The notes under the pieces: model-generated
Told to the model about the DNA's origin: nothing
Database searches by the model: none
Seen by the model: only the letters and a program-made list of their open reading frames with translations
Program-made: the position numbers and the translations under genes
Shown: piece by piece, positions 1 through 9,590 of the stretch
How positions within the stretch are numbered: position 1 is the first letter of the stretch
Layout of the letters: each line of letters opens with the position of its first letter
DNA from: Asterias rubens
Taxonomy: Eukaryota; Echinodermata; Asteroidea; Forcipulatida; Asteriidae
Direction of reading: 5' to 3'
Assembly: GCF_902459465.1 (NCBI RefSeq)
Contig: NC_047081.1
Span: forward strand, 8,585,883-8,649,882
DNA length: 64,000 bases

Positions 1-722
1 CGCTGTTCGTTTGTGAATGAGATCTTATGGGCGGATTGATATTAGTTTTAGACAGTGTCACTCGGTTCGTTCATAAAAATAGCCGGATCGAATTTAAAGA
101 TGGCGATTTGCTGTTTCTTTTGATCGTGATTGACTCTACGTGAAGGAAAACTTTCGTAATCTTTAAACAAATTACGTCAGAAATGTCATTGTTTTAACTC
201 TTCACAGAGGTGAGCATAGTTAAATACTTAATATATGCTGTTTTATGCTGTCTTAATAAAAGTTTCATAAGGATTTAGACAAAATATTCTTATCAGTTGT
301 CACCCGTCGTCCGCGGATATTTGGATATTAAAGAATATCCGGTTACTTGGTTGTAATTACAGAACTATCCAGTTTATAAATGGCTATTCGCGCCCTATGC
401 GGATATCCGGTTAAGAAAAAAAAGGCATTCGTTGTATGTTAGAGTATATTGTGGGAATGCGTTGTCTGAAGCTTGAGTTGTAATCCTGACCTACAATCAC
501 AGCCATATCTTGTTTGGGCCCCCGCCCCCTGTTATATGTTAGGTCTCACAGGGCGGTCTGCGCTCCAACCTTCTGTGGGGTACTGAAGGAGGATTTAATG
601 TTTATTGCCCAAGCATTTTGACGGGGATTGTAGCTCCACATTTCAAGTTGTGTAGGCTTCATTTTGAAACGTTTCTGTTTTGAAACTTGGTGTGACTTTG
701 GTTGATTTTTCTTATTCACTAG
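1..722. repeat. Intron of helicase gene carrying a truncated hAT-like element (about 64-432)
   Basis: From about 64 to 432 the sequence matches, with scattered differences, the internal and right part of the complete element at 35361-35917. Both share AAAGATGGCGATTTGC, GATTGACTCTACGTGAAGG and TATCCGGTTAAGAAAA. The outer ends are missing here. Bases 433-720 show nothing recognisable beyond intron sequence up to the acceptor. Confidence 0.7.
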
Positions 723-796
723 GGAATGAAGTTCACCAAGACAATTCCACCTCAACCGGCTGACATCATCACGGCAAATTCCAAGGAGGCGGCGAA
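723..796 (+). CDS. DDX21: DDX21-like exon a
   Basis: Acceptor AG at 721-722 and donor GTATGT from 797. Starts in phase 0 (GMKFTKTIPP...) and leaves two bases for the next codon. It corresponds to the segment just after the helicase C-terminal domain, where the human protein reads GIRFKRIGVP. Confidence 0.88.
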
Positions 797-3700
797 GTAT
801 GTCCCATCTTTCCTTCTCAAAGAGACTTCTGACTTCTTAACCTTGAATTTTTCTCGGAGTGGGCCATTTGAAGTCTCATGAGTATCAGCGTTTGAATTTT
901 AGGCCAGCATGAATTTTGTCTACTTTCGTTTGATTTCTTGTTATTTGTTTTCCCTGAGAAGACCTGAAATGTCCATTAGTGTACATCTACGTCAGCCCTT
1001 GTACTCGATAAAACATTCCTACTTTTTTTCCAAACACCACATGACCCATCTCTGATTTGCATTATGTGTTCAGCAATTAAACTGATTCTATCTTATAATT
1101 TATTTGTACCCTTACACCATAGTGAATAAGCACTTTATTCTCTCCTTAGTTCGGTGAAAAAAATCCACTGGCTTTAGCCACTGGCTCTAGCTACTGGGCT
1201 AGCTCGGTGGTATAGTGGTTACGACATCTGCTCTAGTTACGCGAAGGTCAAAGGTTTGAATCCCACCAGCGATTTGCCTGTGGATTTTGTTCACAGAGCT
1301 CGGAAAAGAAAATGGTGCTTTAATAAAGCCTCTATACATATCGATGTAAAACCCGGTTCATACTTCATGCGAATGCTTTGAAGGAGTTTAAAGCACAAGT
1401 CAACTGACGCAAATTATTTGTTACGCATTCATTCGCAGAAAGAGTGAACTGGCCTGAAGTGTAGATACCAATTATAATGTTTATCCCGTATGCAAATTTA
1501 TCATCCATTAATACTTTCATAATTTTTTTTCCCTTAAAGAGTGTTGGACGCAGTACCAGCCGGAGTCGTTAAATACTTCAATGTTGCAGCCCAAGAGATC
1601 TTGAAGGAGAAGACACCCGAGGAGGCTCTAGCTGCCGCTCTCGCACATATCTCTGGAGCTACTCTACTCAAGACGAGGTCGCTGATCAATTCTCAACAGG
1701 TAGGTGTAGTGATAATATTGTTAAACATTTCTAGTGCGCCATGTCTGTCAATGTGTGCGTTCGATTAGCTCTCCTGTGTCGACCCCGCGGTGCTCATTTG
1801 GGTGAGCCCTGACAAGAGCTAATCGGACGATCACACTCACCCTCTCGTGGTGATGCCATGCACCTCGGGCAAGCCCCAAGTGACCCACTCCACAAGCAGG
1901 GCACTTGGGGCTGACCTGGGTGAGCCCCTGGAATGACGTCAAAGCTATTCGAACCTAACGGGGGGGGGGGGGGGGGTGATCCTGGGAAGCTAATCGAACG
2001 CAACCGATGACGCTAAAATGGACGAGAAATCTGCTAATACACAAGACAACCAAAGATTTGAAATCTATAGTATTTTGTGAGATGTGTCTTTAATTGGTAA
2101 CGTGTATCTGCTTTTAGAGTGCAGAAGCATATTGTTTATCTTGTTGTTGACGGTTTGGGATCATTGTTACAATGTTTTGTGTTCCTTTGCTGTTTCAGGG
2201 TGTGATTACCTACATGCTAAAGACAAACTATCAGATGTATAACGGAGGAGACGTCCTCAAAGCCTTAGGGTTCCACGTCTCCCAAGATGTCAAGAATGAA
2301 ATTCGCGATGTGCGAGTCTGCAAAGACAGAGTGTCCGCTGCAATGGATGTGCCACAACATCTTGAGAACAAACTCCTGGTAAGAGCAAAAAGTCAATTTT
2401 GGATCTTAATTTTTTCTGTCGTGGAGATTATTTAAAGCCATTGGACAGTTTCGGAACAGACATTTTTTTTAAAGTTCACAGATTTACAAATAACTTACAG
2501 GGTTTACAGAAGGTAATGGTGAAAGACTTCTCTTGAAACATTATTCCATGAAATGCCTTACTTTTTGAGAAAACATTAAAACAATATCAGTTCTCGATAT
2601 CAAGATATGTCATGACACGGCGAAATGTGCAGAAACAAGGGTGGGTTTTCCCATTATTTTCTCCCGACTCCGATGACTGATTAAGCCTAAATTTTCACAG
2701 GTTTGTTATTTTATATATTAGTTGTGATACACGAAGTGTGGGCCTTGGACAATACTGTTTTACCGAAAGTGTCCAATGGCAGTATTTGATTTATGGCGAT
2801 ATCTCAAAAACGCAATTACCTTTTGAACTGAAACTTTCACAGCCTAGTTTGTGTATATTATCTTTATTTAGATGTAAGATTAAACTATCAAACAGTAGAA
2901 TCGTCATGAATCTACACTCAACTGTAGATTCTGCTAGTGCAATCTATCCACTACTTTTTTTCCCTCTCTTATCTTTAAAGGTACTGTACTGAATGCTGTA
3001 CACGTTTGGTAATTACTCAAAAATCATAAAACCTTACTTGGTAACAAGCAACAGAAAGCTGTTGAAAGTATGAAACATTGTGTGAAACGACTCCCTCTGA
3101 AGTAACATAGTTTTTGAGAAAGAAGTAGTTTTCCACGAATTTGATTTTGAGACCTCAGACTTAGATTTTGAGGTCTGGAAATCAAGCATCTGAAAGCACA
3201 CAACTTTGTGTGATAAGTAGGGCCACTGATTTTCCGTTTCAGAAAAGTGCAAATTCCGTTTGGCAAAAACATGAATTCCGTTTCAGGCCCAAAAAATTCC
3301 GTTTCATGTTTTTTTAATTAGATAAAAGGTTGTTTAATACCCAGGGACACACTTATAAAAATCAATTTGAGATAAGTTGCACTGTTGACTTCGTAAAATG
3401 TTCATTTGAACTGACAAATTTCAAAAAAATACTTTTTTTTATAATTGTGGATTATTTTGTATACTGCTGTTCTAAAAAGGTTGCACTGTGACTGCAGTAT
3501 CAATGCACATGATGTGATAGACTTGATTCCAAGTCTAAAACTGCAGTTGATTCTCTGCATCAGCCACATTGTAGGCTAATGACAGGAGTGTATCCACAAG
3601 AGGGCGCTGTTTCAGCATGATCAAAGACTTGGGAACAAGTCTATGGACGTGACCATTCTCCATCCACAAACAAAATGTCAGCCATTTTGTTTTCGCTTTG

Positions 3701-4614
3701 GCGACAGAATGTTGACAGTTTACGGTTTTATTTTAAACCTTTCCGAGATGAAAAAACATTGTATGTGTTCTTATAGATCATAGGTAAGCTAGTTTGTGTA
3801 TTATTGTTGGTAAAAGAGAGGGAGAAAATGCAATTTGGGTGAACAAAAAATGTTTAAAACGTGCCGCGAATAATGCCCTTCGCTTAACCATGTTAACAAC
3901 GTGTGTACATCATGTGTGTAAACATTGAGGATGGTGTGAAGTAGAACAGAATGATCCACGGTTACGATCTCGTACTTTTTAATGGTCTGATTTCTGATGC
4001 CTTTTTAGTTTAACAAAAAGAATCTTAATAAAAAAAGCAAATTTCAATAGTTTTGGCGTCAAGAAAAGAAAAAAAAAAATCAAATTTTCTGAAATCCCGT
4101 TTTCCGTTTCAAAGGGCGGATTCCGCGAATTCCGTCCGTTTTCCGCGATCGCGGAAAATCAGTGGCCCTAGATAAGGGTGTTTTTTCTTTCATATTTATC
4201 TCGCAACTTTTACGAATAAACGAGTTCAATTTTTCACAGGTTTATTATTTTGTGCATATGTTGAGATACACCAAGTGAGAAGACTGGTCTTTGACAATTA
4301 CCAAAGGTGTCCAGTGTCTTTAAATATATTTATAATTATTTCATTTTATTTTTCTCTATGAATAGAAACAATGGCAGGATTCTCCAGACTGTACGTTAAG
4401 TCCGGCAACGGAGCTTCCCGATCTGGTACCGGCCTCAGGATCTTACGGAGGCGGCGGTGGTGGTAGACGGTATGGAGGAGGAGGAGGAGGTTGGGGTAGA
4501 CAGGGAAGGAGTGGTGGTGGTGGTGGGGGTGCACGATGGGGAGGCGGCGGTAGAAGTGGTGGTGGTGGTGGTAGAGGCGGTGGTGGGAGAGGTAGGGGCG
4601 GAAGGAGATGGTAG
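723..4614 (+). CDS. DDX21: DDX21/DDX50-like nucleolar RNA helicase, 3' part (four last exons)
   Basis: C-terminal 220 residues of a DEAD-box RNA helicase of the DDX21/DDX50 group, nucleolar enzymes acting in rRNA processing and transcription. Exons 723-796, 1540-1699, 2199-2378 and 4366-4614 join in frame with GT-AG introns. The first exon carries the end of the helicase core region (KFTKTIPPQPADII). The second has EALAAALAHISGAT and RSLINS, strongly conserved in DDX21/DDX50. The second and third form the GUCT domain. The last exon gives QWQDSPDCTL followed by about 55 residues of Gly with Arg, Trp and Tyr, ending GGRRW and TAG at 4612-4614. The vertebrate proteins also end in an RGG/FRGQ-type tail, but here it is nearly pure glycine blocks. 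DEAD and helicase motifs are outside the window, so DDX21 versus DDX50 cannot be separated; a pre-duplication single gene is likely. Confidence 0.92.
1196..1320 (+). repeat. tRNA-derived SINE, head and start of body
   Basis: A box-A-like stretch (TAGCTCGGTGGTATAGTGG) and box-B-like stretch (GGTTTGAATCCC) are spaced as in a tRNA, followed by a conserved body (GATTTGCCTGTGGATTTT, then CACAGAGCTCGG). The same body occurs reversed at 40008-40120 and 54168-54303 and as a tail at 41132-41207. It lies in a helicase intron. Confidence 0.75.
1540..1699 (+). CDS. DDX21: DDX21-like exon b (start of GUCT region)
   Basis: Acceptor AAAG at 1536-1539 and donor GTAGGT from 1700. Encodes VLDAVPAGVVKYFNVAAQ through ALAAALAHISGAT to RSLINSQQ. 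One base completes the split codon and the exon ends in phase 0. Confidence 0.93.
1754..2004. mobile_element. MITE with GCGTTCGATTAGCT terminal inverted repeats
   Basis: The left end has GTGCGTTCGATTAGCT and the right end AGCTAATCGAACGCAAC, imperfect inverted repeats. The interior is GC-rich for this window and holds a run of 17 G at 1960-1976. The ends resemble those of the foldback element at 34725-34875 (GCGTTCGTTTAGCT). Confidence 0.65.
2199..2378 (+). CDS. DDX21: DDX21-like exon c (GUCT core)
   Basis: Acceptor TTTCAG ends at 2198; donor GTAAGA starts at 2379. Sixty codons, GVITYMLKTNYQMYNGG to DVPQHLENKLL, the GUCT domain core. Confidence 0.92.
2431..2780. mobile_element. Family A variant MITE (GCCATTGGACA ends)
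   Basis: Begins TTTAAAGCCATTGGACAGTTTCGG and ends with the inverted form CCGAAAGTGTCCAATGGC. The interior contains the family A box TTTGTTATTTTATATATTAG. A matching partial copy starts at 39071. The following bases to about 2975 are related repeat remnants (ATCTCAAAAACGC). Confidence 0.65.
2975..4323. mobile_element. Family A MITE interrupted by a second transposon
   Basis: The outer parts (2975-3217 and 4171-4323) together make one family A element. The left starts with TTAAAGGTACTGTACTG and TTTGGTAATTACTC; the right ends ACCAAAGGTGTCCAGTGTC then TTTAAA. The break falls inside the conserved GTGTGACAAGGGTG box of family A and is filled by the 953-bp element at 3218-4170. Confidence 0.75.
3218..4170. 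mobile_element. Nested non-autonomous transposon, TAGGGCCACTG ends, GATAAG duplication
   Basis: Perfect 19-bp terminal inverted repeats read TAGGGCCACTGATTTTCCG at the left and the exact complement at the right. It is flanked by the direct repeat GATAAG (3212-3217 and 4171-4176). No transposase reading frame is visible. The TAG start suggests a hAT relation, but the duplication I can see is 6 bp, not the usual 8. Confidence 0.8.
4366..4614 (+). CDS. DDX21: DDX21-like last exon, Gly/Arg-rich tail
   Basis: Acceptor AATAG ends at 4365. Eighty-two codons then TAG. KQWQDSPDCTLSPATELPDL finishes the GUCT domain. From about 4440 the exon is GGN repeats coding runs of five or six Gly broken by RR, W, Y and RG. 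This is an RNA-binding type low-complexity tail built on a GGT/GGA microsatellite, so its length probably varies. Confidence 0.9.
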   Translation, partial: KQWQDSPDCTLSPATELPDLVPASGSYGGGGGGRRYGGGGGGWGRQGRSGGGGGGARWGGGGRSGGGGGRGGGGRGRGGRRW

Positions 4615-4634
4615 AAGATGGTCAACTGATAACA

Positions 4635-4963
4635 GGGCCCAATTTTTATAAAGCTTGTAAGCAGAAAGTTCTGCTAAGCAAATTTCTTGGCTATTGGCAA
4701 GAAATGACCGGGGTTACCAGTCGCAGCAATGGTAACTGTATGGTGTTCTTGCTGGTAACCTATTTTTGCTAAGCAAACTTTTCTTTGTGCTGAGCAATTT
4801 TTTTAAAGCTGTTGAGCAGAGAGTTCTCTTAGCAAATTTCTCTGCTAAGCAAGAAATGACCAGGATGCCAGTCGCAGCAATGGTAACTGTATGGTGTTTA
4901 GGCTGGTAACCTATTTTTTGCATAGCAATTTGTTGTGCTTACAGGCTTTATGAAGTTGGGCCC
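4635..4963. mobile_element. Family K palindromic MITE in helicase 3' region
   Basis: Begins GGGCCCAATTTTTATAAAGC and ends with the inverted form GAAGTTGGGCCC; interior GCTAAGCA/TGCTTAGC motifs. It starts 20 bp after the helicase stop, so it probably forms part of the 3' UTR. An ATTAAA at 5142-5147 is a weak candidate poly(A) signal. Other copies: 15961-16202, 18907-19302, 24455-24686, 60074-60252, and partial ones near 38818 and 39803. Confidence 0.7.
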
Positions 4964-4969
4964 AGCTTG

Positions 4970-6435
4970 ATGACTGAAAACAGTATTTGGCTATTACGAC
5001 TATTGTGAACAGGCGTGTGTAAAGGCCCTTCTGGTTCGTGTTCTTTTACAATGGTGTCTCGACTGGGATATGTAATTTCTCAGAAATTATTTTTTGGTTA
5101 CATGAGTTTTCTCGTTGAGACGTTAAATTTTCTTGAAAGAAATTAAATCACAAAAGGGAGAAAGAAATGGTCCACATCATGTCAAAGTTTGTTGAAGTGT
5201 TTCTGGTGATTCTGAGATACGTGAGTAAACCTGAAACTGGGAGGGTTGGGGTCAACATCCAGAAGCCGATCTTAGGAATGATCACGTCTGTCCAGTCTTA
5301 TCCTTATTGAGTAGACGTTGACATCCTCATGTAATGTTTACCTGTATATATAACCATAATATCTTGTTCTAGTTTTACATAGTGAGATATATGTATCGTA
5401 TAATAAGGTTCAATTGGAAAGTTAAGTTAACGCCCAAATTAATGTAAAAATTAAACAAACATAGGAATTGAGAAAGACTTTGTGAACACTTAAAGGTTTG
5501 GTTTTCAAATTAAAAACCAAGTAATTGTGGATGTCTGAAGCCAGGTTCATACTCCATGCGACAGCAAATGCTAAGCGAATTGGCGTATGCAAACTATCTT
5601 GTATGCGCTCTTTTTCAAATTTTGGGCAGGGAAATTCGCTTAACTTTCGCAATTCATGTAAGTAAGACGGTTCAAAAGTAATGACTACATTTTTGCATTT
5701 AAAAATGCTATTTAAAAAATGGTTTGAATGTTTCTAAATAATTTGTGAGAAAATGTTTCAAATTTTCCCACATAAATTTAAGAATAATGTATTGTATTCA
5801 TTTTTTTGCTTTATTTTATCACTTGTTAACAAGCGTTTTAATATTATTTTATCTTTTAAACTACTCCTTGTTGGTTAATTTGATTACGTTGTAAAATTGT
5901 AGTAAGAAATTAGTATTTTCTTTTATTTACAATCTGCTTGGTTTAGAACAAACAATTCTGTACATTTCATAGTAATTATAGATTAATTGTAATGTCATCA
6001 TTTTCAGTTGTACATGTAAATACGAACGCAACCAAAAACATTGCACAAAAAGCTAACGACAATATTACCAAGTAACATTCAGTCTGTTGAAGAGTTGTGA
6101 CTTTCAAAAATCAATTTCGCAGTGTTGGTGTGATCAATTGAAGTCTAGATTATTAAAACTAAACTGTTCAGGAAAATGTAGGGGGATAAGTAAAAAAGAT
6201 ATGACTTTGTATTTAAGTAATAAAACATTAATTAGAAATCAATTGTGTGTGTTCGTGAATAATATAACATGTAGTGTTGTGTTTAAATTTTGGGAAAATA
6301 AACAATTAATTGTTGTCAAACAATAAATAATTATGGAACGGAATAAGAGTTGGGGTAAGGGTTAGTCTCTACTCTCAAGAAGTAAGTGCTCGATATTGGA
6401 TAGTGTACTACACTCGGTTGTAAATCACAACTTAT
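4970..6435. other. AT-rich intergenic DNA, no gene seen
   Basis: Only short open frames and long A/T runs. A stretch at 5530-5660 (GGTTCATACTCCATGCGA) resembles 1350-1450 and is probably an old repeat. Confidence 0.5.
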
Positions 6436-6665
6436 GTCTTGAGCCCCTTTCACACGAGAGCAATTCAGCAAGGGTCCCTTGCTAATTTGTAGCATGGTTG
6501 TAAGATTTTACAAAATGCACCTTGTGTGAAAGGACAATAATTTTTGGAGTGACCAGGGTCCCTTTTTTGACGATCTTCCTTACCCGCTCATTTCTGCCCT
6601 TGATAACACTTTTATTCGTCAACAGCCATTTTCATGGGTTTACGAGTTGAAGATCGGTTGTGTGA
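6436..6665. mobile_element. Family J MITE (CTTTCACACGAGAGCAATT ends)
   Basis: Contains CCCTTTCACACGAGAGCAAT with AAGGGTCCCTTGCTA and an internal inverted TGTGTGAAAGGAC. A longer copy lies at 44349-44572 and a fragment at 60474-60545. Confidence 0.6.
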
Positions 6666-6828
6666 AAACCTTTTTTTGCAATAAAAATGTTCGGTCAGCA
6701 ACACACACTTGGAAATAGCGCGGAGGTAGAAATACATGTACAGATATTATGTAGGCTGATAGGGTCCTACCTAAATACTTCCTTGCCGTTAACTCGTCAG
6801 CTCGCTTGGTGCCGTCAACTCGCCGTAA

Positions 6829-7370
6829 TGCAAGACTCGTTCATTTTAGAGTAAAACTGGATGAAACTGCAAGACTCGTTCATTTTAGAGTAAAAATTGA
6901 TAAAACTGCAAGACTATAGCCCTATGATTTGTTCGTTCATTTTAGAGCAAAAATTGATAAAAATGCAAGACAACAAATGCCTTGTAATTTTTTCGTTCAT
7001 TTTAGAGAAAAAATTGATAAAAATGCAAGACTTCCTTATTTTTTTGTTCATTTTAGAGTAAAAATTGATAAAAACGCAAGATGATGCCTTGTGATTTTTT
7101 CGTTCATTTTAGAGCAAAAATTGATAAAAATGCAAGACTATAGCCTTGTGATTTTTTCGTTCATTTTAGAGCAAAAATTGATAAAAATGCAAGACTATAG
7201 CCTTGTGATTTTTTCGTTTATTTTAGAGCAAAAATATATAAAAATGCAAGACTATTATAGGCTTATGATTTTTTCGTTCAATTTAGAGCAAAAATTTATA
7301 AAAATGCAATTTTATGATTTTTTTTCGTTCATTTGAGAGCAAAAGTTGATAAAAACGCAATTTACATAGT
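6829..7370 (+). repeat. 57-bp minisatellite, left block
   Basis: About nine units of 57-66 bp in the same orientation as 9575-12035. Core words are TTTTTTCGTTCATTTTAGAG, CAAAAATTGATAAAAATGCA and AGACTATAGCCTTGTGA. Units vary mostly at the CTATAG/CTATTATAG joint. Peptide-like open frames here are by-products of unit length. Confidence 0.93.
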
Positions 7371-7430
7371 CTGGCCACGCCTTCAATTTGCAAATGTCCT
7401 AGACCTTGGTGAGCACAGGACATGGTGAGA

Positions 7431-7542
7431 TCCGGAAATCAGAGAAACAGAGCGCACGCTAGCGTTCGTTCATTACAAGCGTGTACAGTTTTTGCCGTGC
7501 ATAATCGGAACGTTGGTTGTGTGTGACCACGCAACACCAATG
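7431..7542 (+). repeat. Arm of family E palindromic element
   Basis: Nearly identical to 50033-50130 and to the reverse complement of 49756-49880. Shared words include CAGAGAAACAGAGCGC, CGTTCGTTCATTACAAGCG and ATAATCGGAACGTTGG. Only one arm is present. Confidence 0.8.
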
Positions 7543-7554
7543 GTCTAGGAACCT

Positions 7555-7735
7555 AGACTAACTCTAACCCCCATCCTAACCCATAACCGCCCCCGTACCC
7601 CCACCCCAACCCCCCCCCCCCCCCCCCCCCTCACCCACACCTAATCCTAAGTCAACACCAACCCCTAACTCGGTTGCTCAATTTAATGGTTAGGCCCGTG
7701 AAATAGCTGACCCACATTTCTTAACCCTAACAAGT
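7555..7735. repeat. C-rich low-complexity tract
   Basis: Loose CTAACCC/CCATCCTAACCC words run into about 20 consecutive C near 7609-7630. It resembles degenerate telomere-like DNA but has no regular TTAGGG array. Confidence 0.6.
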
Positions 7736-7830
7736 GAACAAATCACAAGGGGTAAAGCCAGCATTTTTGAGCCAAAATTTGAAAATGATAAATAACCAAA
7801 TTGCTGAAGAGCAGAGAGAAAGTCCTAGTA
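7735..7830 (-). repeat. Diverged minisatellite unit, reverse orientation
   Basis: AAATCACAAGGGGTAAAGCC, AGCATTTTTGAGCC and CAAAATTTGAAAATG correspond to the reverse complement of the 57-bp unit. Confidence 0.6.
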
Positions 7831-8026
7831 ATCTGTTTCGTATATCATTCGTTTTCTCAAGATATATTTGCTCGATTTTTAAATTCAAATTGCCTTTACA
7901 AAACACTGTTTTCATACTTCATAAAAGTATAAACAAAAACCTATATTCCGTTTATAGTATTTAAAATTGTTTACTTAAATTTAAATTGTCATTAACTATT
8001 AAAAAATTCATGTAAAATCATATGTG

Positions 8027-8100
8027 GCACCGTAGCTACACGAAGTATGTGTTGGATTGGGATCTACGTGACCCGGGTTCAATTCCCGCATACGTCTCTT
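8027..8100 (+). repeat. tRNA-like sequence, probable SINE head
   Basis: GGCACCGTAGCTACACGAAG followed by a GGGTTCAATTCCC box-B-like element. The stems do not fold into an intact tRNA, so a SINE fragment is more likely than a gene. Confidence 0.5.
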
Positions 8101-8163
8101 TTCTTTTTGCTTGGACGCAGTGAGTGAATGATATAAGTAGTATAAAAATCATCTCCAATCACC

Positions 8164-8460
8164 AGCGGGCACTGTGGCGACATGGTGTACTGGATAGTTC
8201 AATTGCGTGCTATCCAGAGCTGGGACACCGGTTCGAATCCCGCCCGTACCAAGAGGGACATGACTTTTACTGCTTGCACCAGTAGTGGATTGGGGTCCGT
8301 CATGTCTATCCCCAAATTAGGTGTGGATGAAGATATTCCGTGTGGGAGAGTAAAGGAGGGACCGGGACTGGCAAGTCCCTTAAGGGTTCTAATGGGTGAT
8401 CACCACGCTGGTTTCGATCAGACTTTGAGTCCCCTGAACGCCTGGTCGTCACTCTGACTA
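8164..8460 (+). repeat. tRNA-derived SINE with long body
   Basis: A tRNA-like head (TGGATAGTTCAATTGCGTGC and a GGTTCGAATCCCGCCC box B, ending about 8250) is followed by about 200 bp of GC-richer body within an AT-rich satellite region. It splits the minisatellite cluster. Different head from the 1196 and 22148 SINEs. Confidence 0.6.
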
Positions 8461-8552
8461 ACTCTTTGCAAAAATTTGCTTTAATTTTATACCTCTTTTT
8501 GTACACTGCGATGGGGGGTCATTCCAGTCCAGCATTAATTGATATAAGATTT

Positions 8553-8760
8553 GAAACCCCTGTGATTTTGTTTTTAGTTTTTTTTGCTCAAGTTGGATAA
8601 AAACTGCTGCGAATTTTTAATTTGTTGGCTCAAATTTGCATGCTCATACATACCCCTTGTGTTTTTTTATTTTATTTTTTTATTCTTAAGGTCGAATTTG
8701 TTTCTAAAAAAGCTGGACTTACCCCTTGATTTGTGTTCTTTGGTTCAAAATTTGTTAAAT
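8553..8760 (+). repeat. Diverged minisatellite units meeting a reverse block
   Basis: CCCCTGTGATTTTG, TTTTTTGCTCAAGTTGGAT and AAAAACTGCTG match the forward 57-bp unit with many changes. Near 8745-8765 forward and reverse units meet (CTTACCCCTTG against CAAAGGGTAAG). Confidence 0.6.
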
Positions 8761-9050
8761 CACAAAGGGTAAGTCCAGCATTTTGTTCCAATTTGCACTC
8801 CAAAATGAAAAAATCACAAGGGGTAAGTCAAGCAACTTTCTCCAATTTGACCTCCAAAATGAAATCACAAGGGGTAAGTCCAGCATTTTTTATCCAATTT
8901 AAGCTCCAAAATGAAGAAAAATCAGAAGGGGTAAGTCCAGTATTTTTTATCCAATATAAGCTCCAAAAATTAAGAAAAATCAGAAGGGGTAAATCCAGTA
9001 TTTTTTTATCCAATTTGAGCTCCAAAATGAAAAAAAAACACAAATATGTA
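8756..9050 (-). repeat. Reverse-orientation minisatellite block
   Basis: About five units of 54-62 bp: ATCACAAGGGGTAAGTCCAG, CATTTTTTATCCAATTTG, AGCTCCAAAATGAAAAAA. Base by base this aligns with the reverse complement of the 57-bp unit, so it is the same family in the opposite direction and strongly diverged. Confidence 0.85.
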
Positions 9051-9079
9051 TATCAATAAATGCTTGAATAACCCCCTCG

Positions 9080-9590
9080 CAGGCTATAAGCCTTGTGAAC
9101 TTTTCAAATTTTGACGAAAAAGTCACAAGGCCTTGTGAACTTTTCAAATTTGGACAAAAAAGTTACAAGGAAGCCTTATGAACTTAACAAATTTTGACGA
9201 AAAAGTCACATTTGAACTTTTCAAATTTTGCCGAAAAAATTACAAGGCGCCATGTGACCTTTTCAAATTTGGACAAAAAAGTTACAAGGCAGTCTTATAA
9301 CTTAACTGTGACTTTTTCGGCAAAATTTGAAAAGTTATAAGGCTTTATAGCCTTGTGGCTTTTTCGGCAAAATTTGTTAAGTTATAAGGCTGCCTTGTGA
9401 CTTTTTCGTCAAAATTTGAAAGTTCACAAGGCTATATTTATTATAGCCTTGTGACTTTTTCGGCAAAATTTGAAAAGTTCACAAGGCTATATAGCCTTGT
9501 GACTTTTTCGGCAAAATTTATTAAGTTATATGGCTGCCTTGTGACTTTTTCGGCAAAATTGGAAAAGTTCACAAGGCTATAGCCTTTTGA
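9080..9590. repeat. 48-bp palindromic-ended minisatellite block
   Basis: Units of about 45-50 bp bounded by GCCTTGTGA and TTCACAAGGC with CTTTTTCGGCAAAATTTG inside. Units up to about 9300 read in reverse (GACGAAAAAGTCACAAGG) and those after read forward, so the orientation flips within the block. At 9580 it passes directly into the 57-bp array. Confidence 0.88.

Noticed and set aside
4443-4625. Minus-strand proline-rich open frame opposite the helicase last exon
   Set aside because: It is the mirror of the GGN microsatellite coding glycine on the plus strand; the plus-strand reading has homology, splice phase and a fitting stop.
7555-7640. Interstitial telomere array
   Set aside because: CTAACCC-like words are irregular and fade into poly-C; no TTAGGG/CCCTAA periodicity.
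8182-8457. 91-codon frame
   Set aside because: It is the translation of a tRNA-derived SINE head and body.
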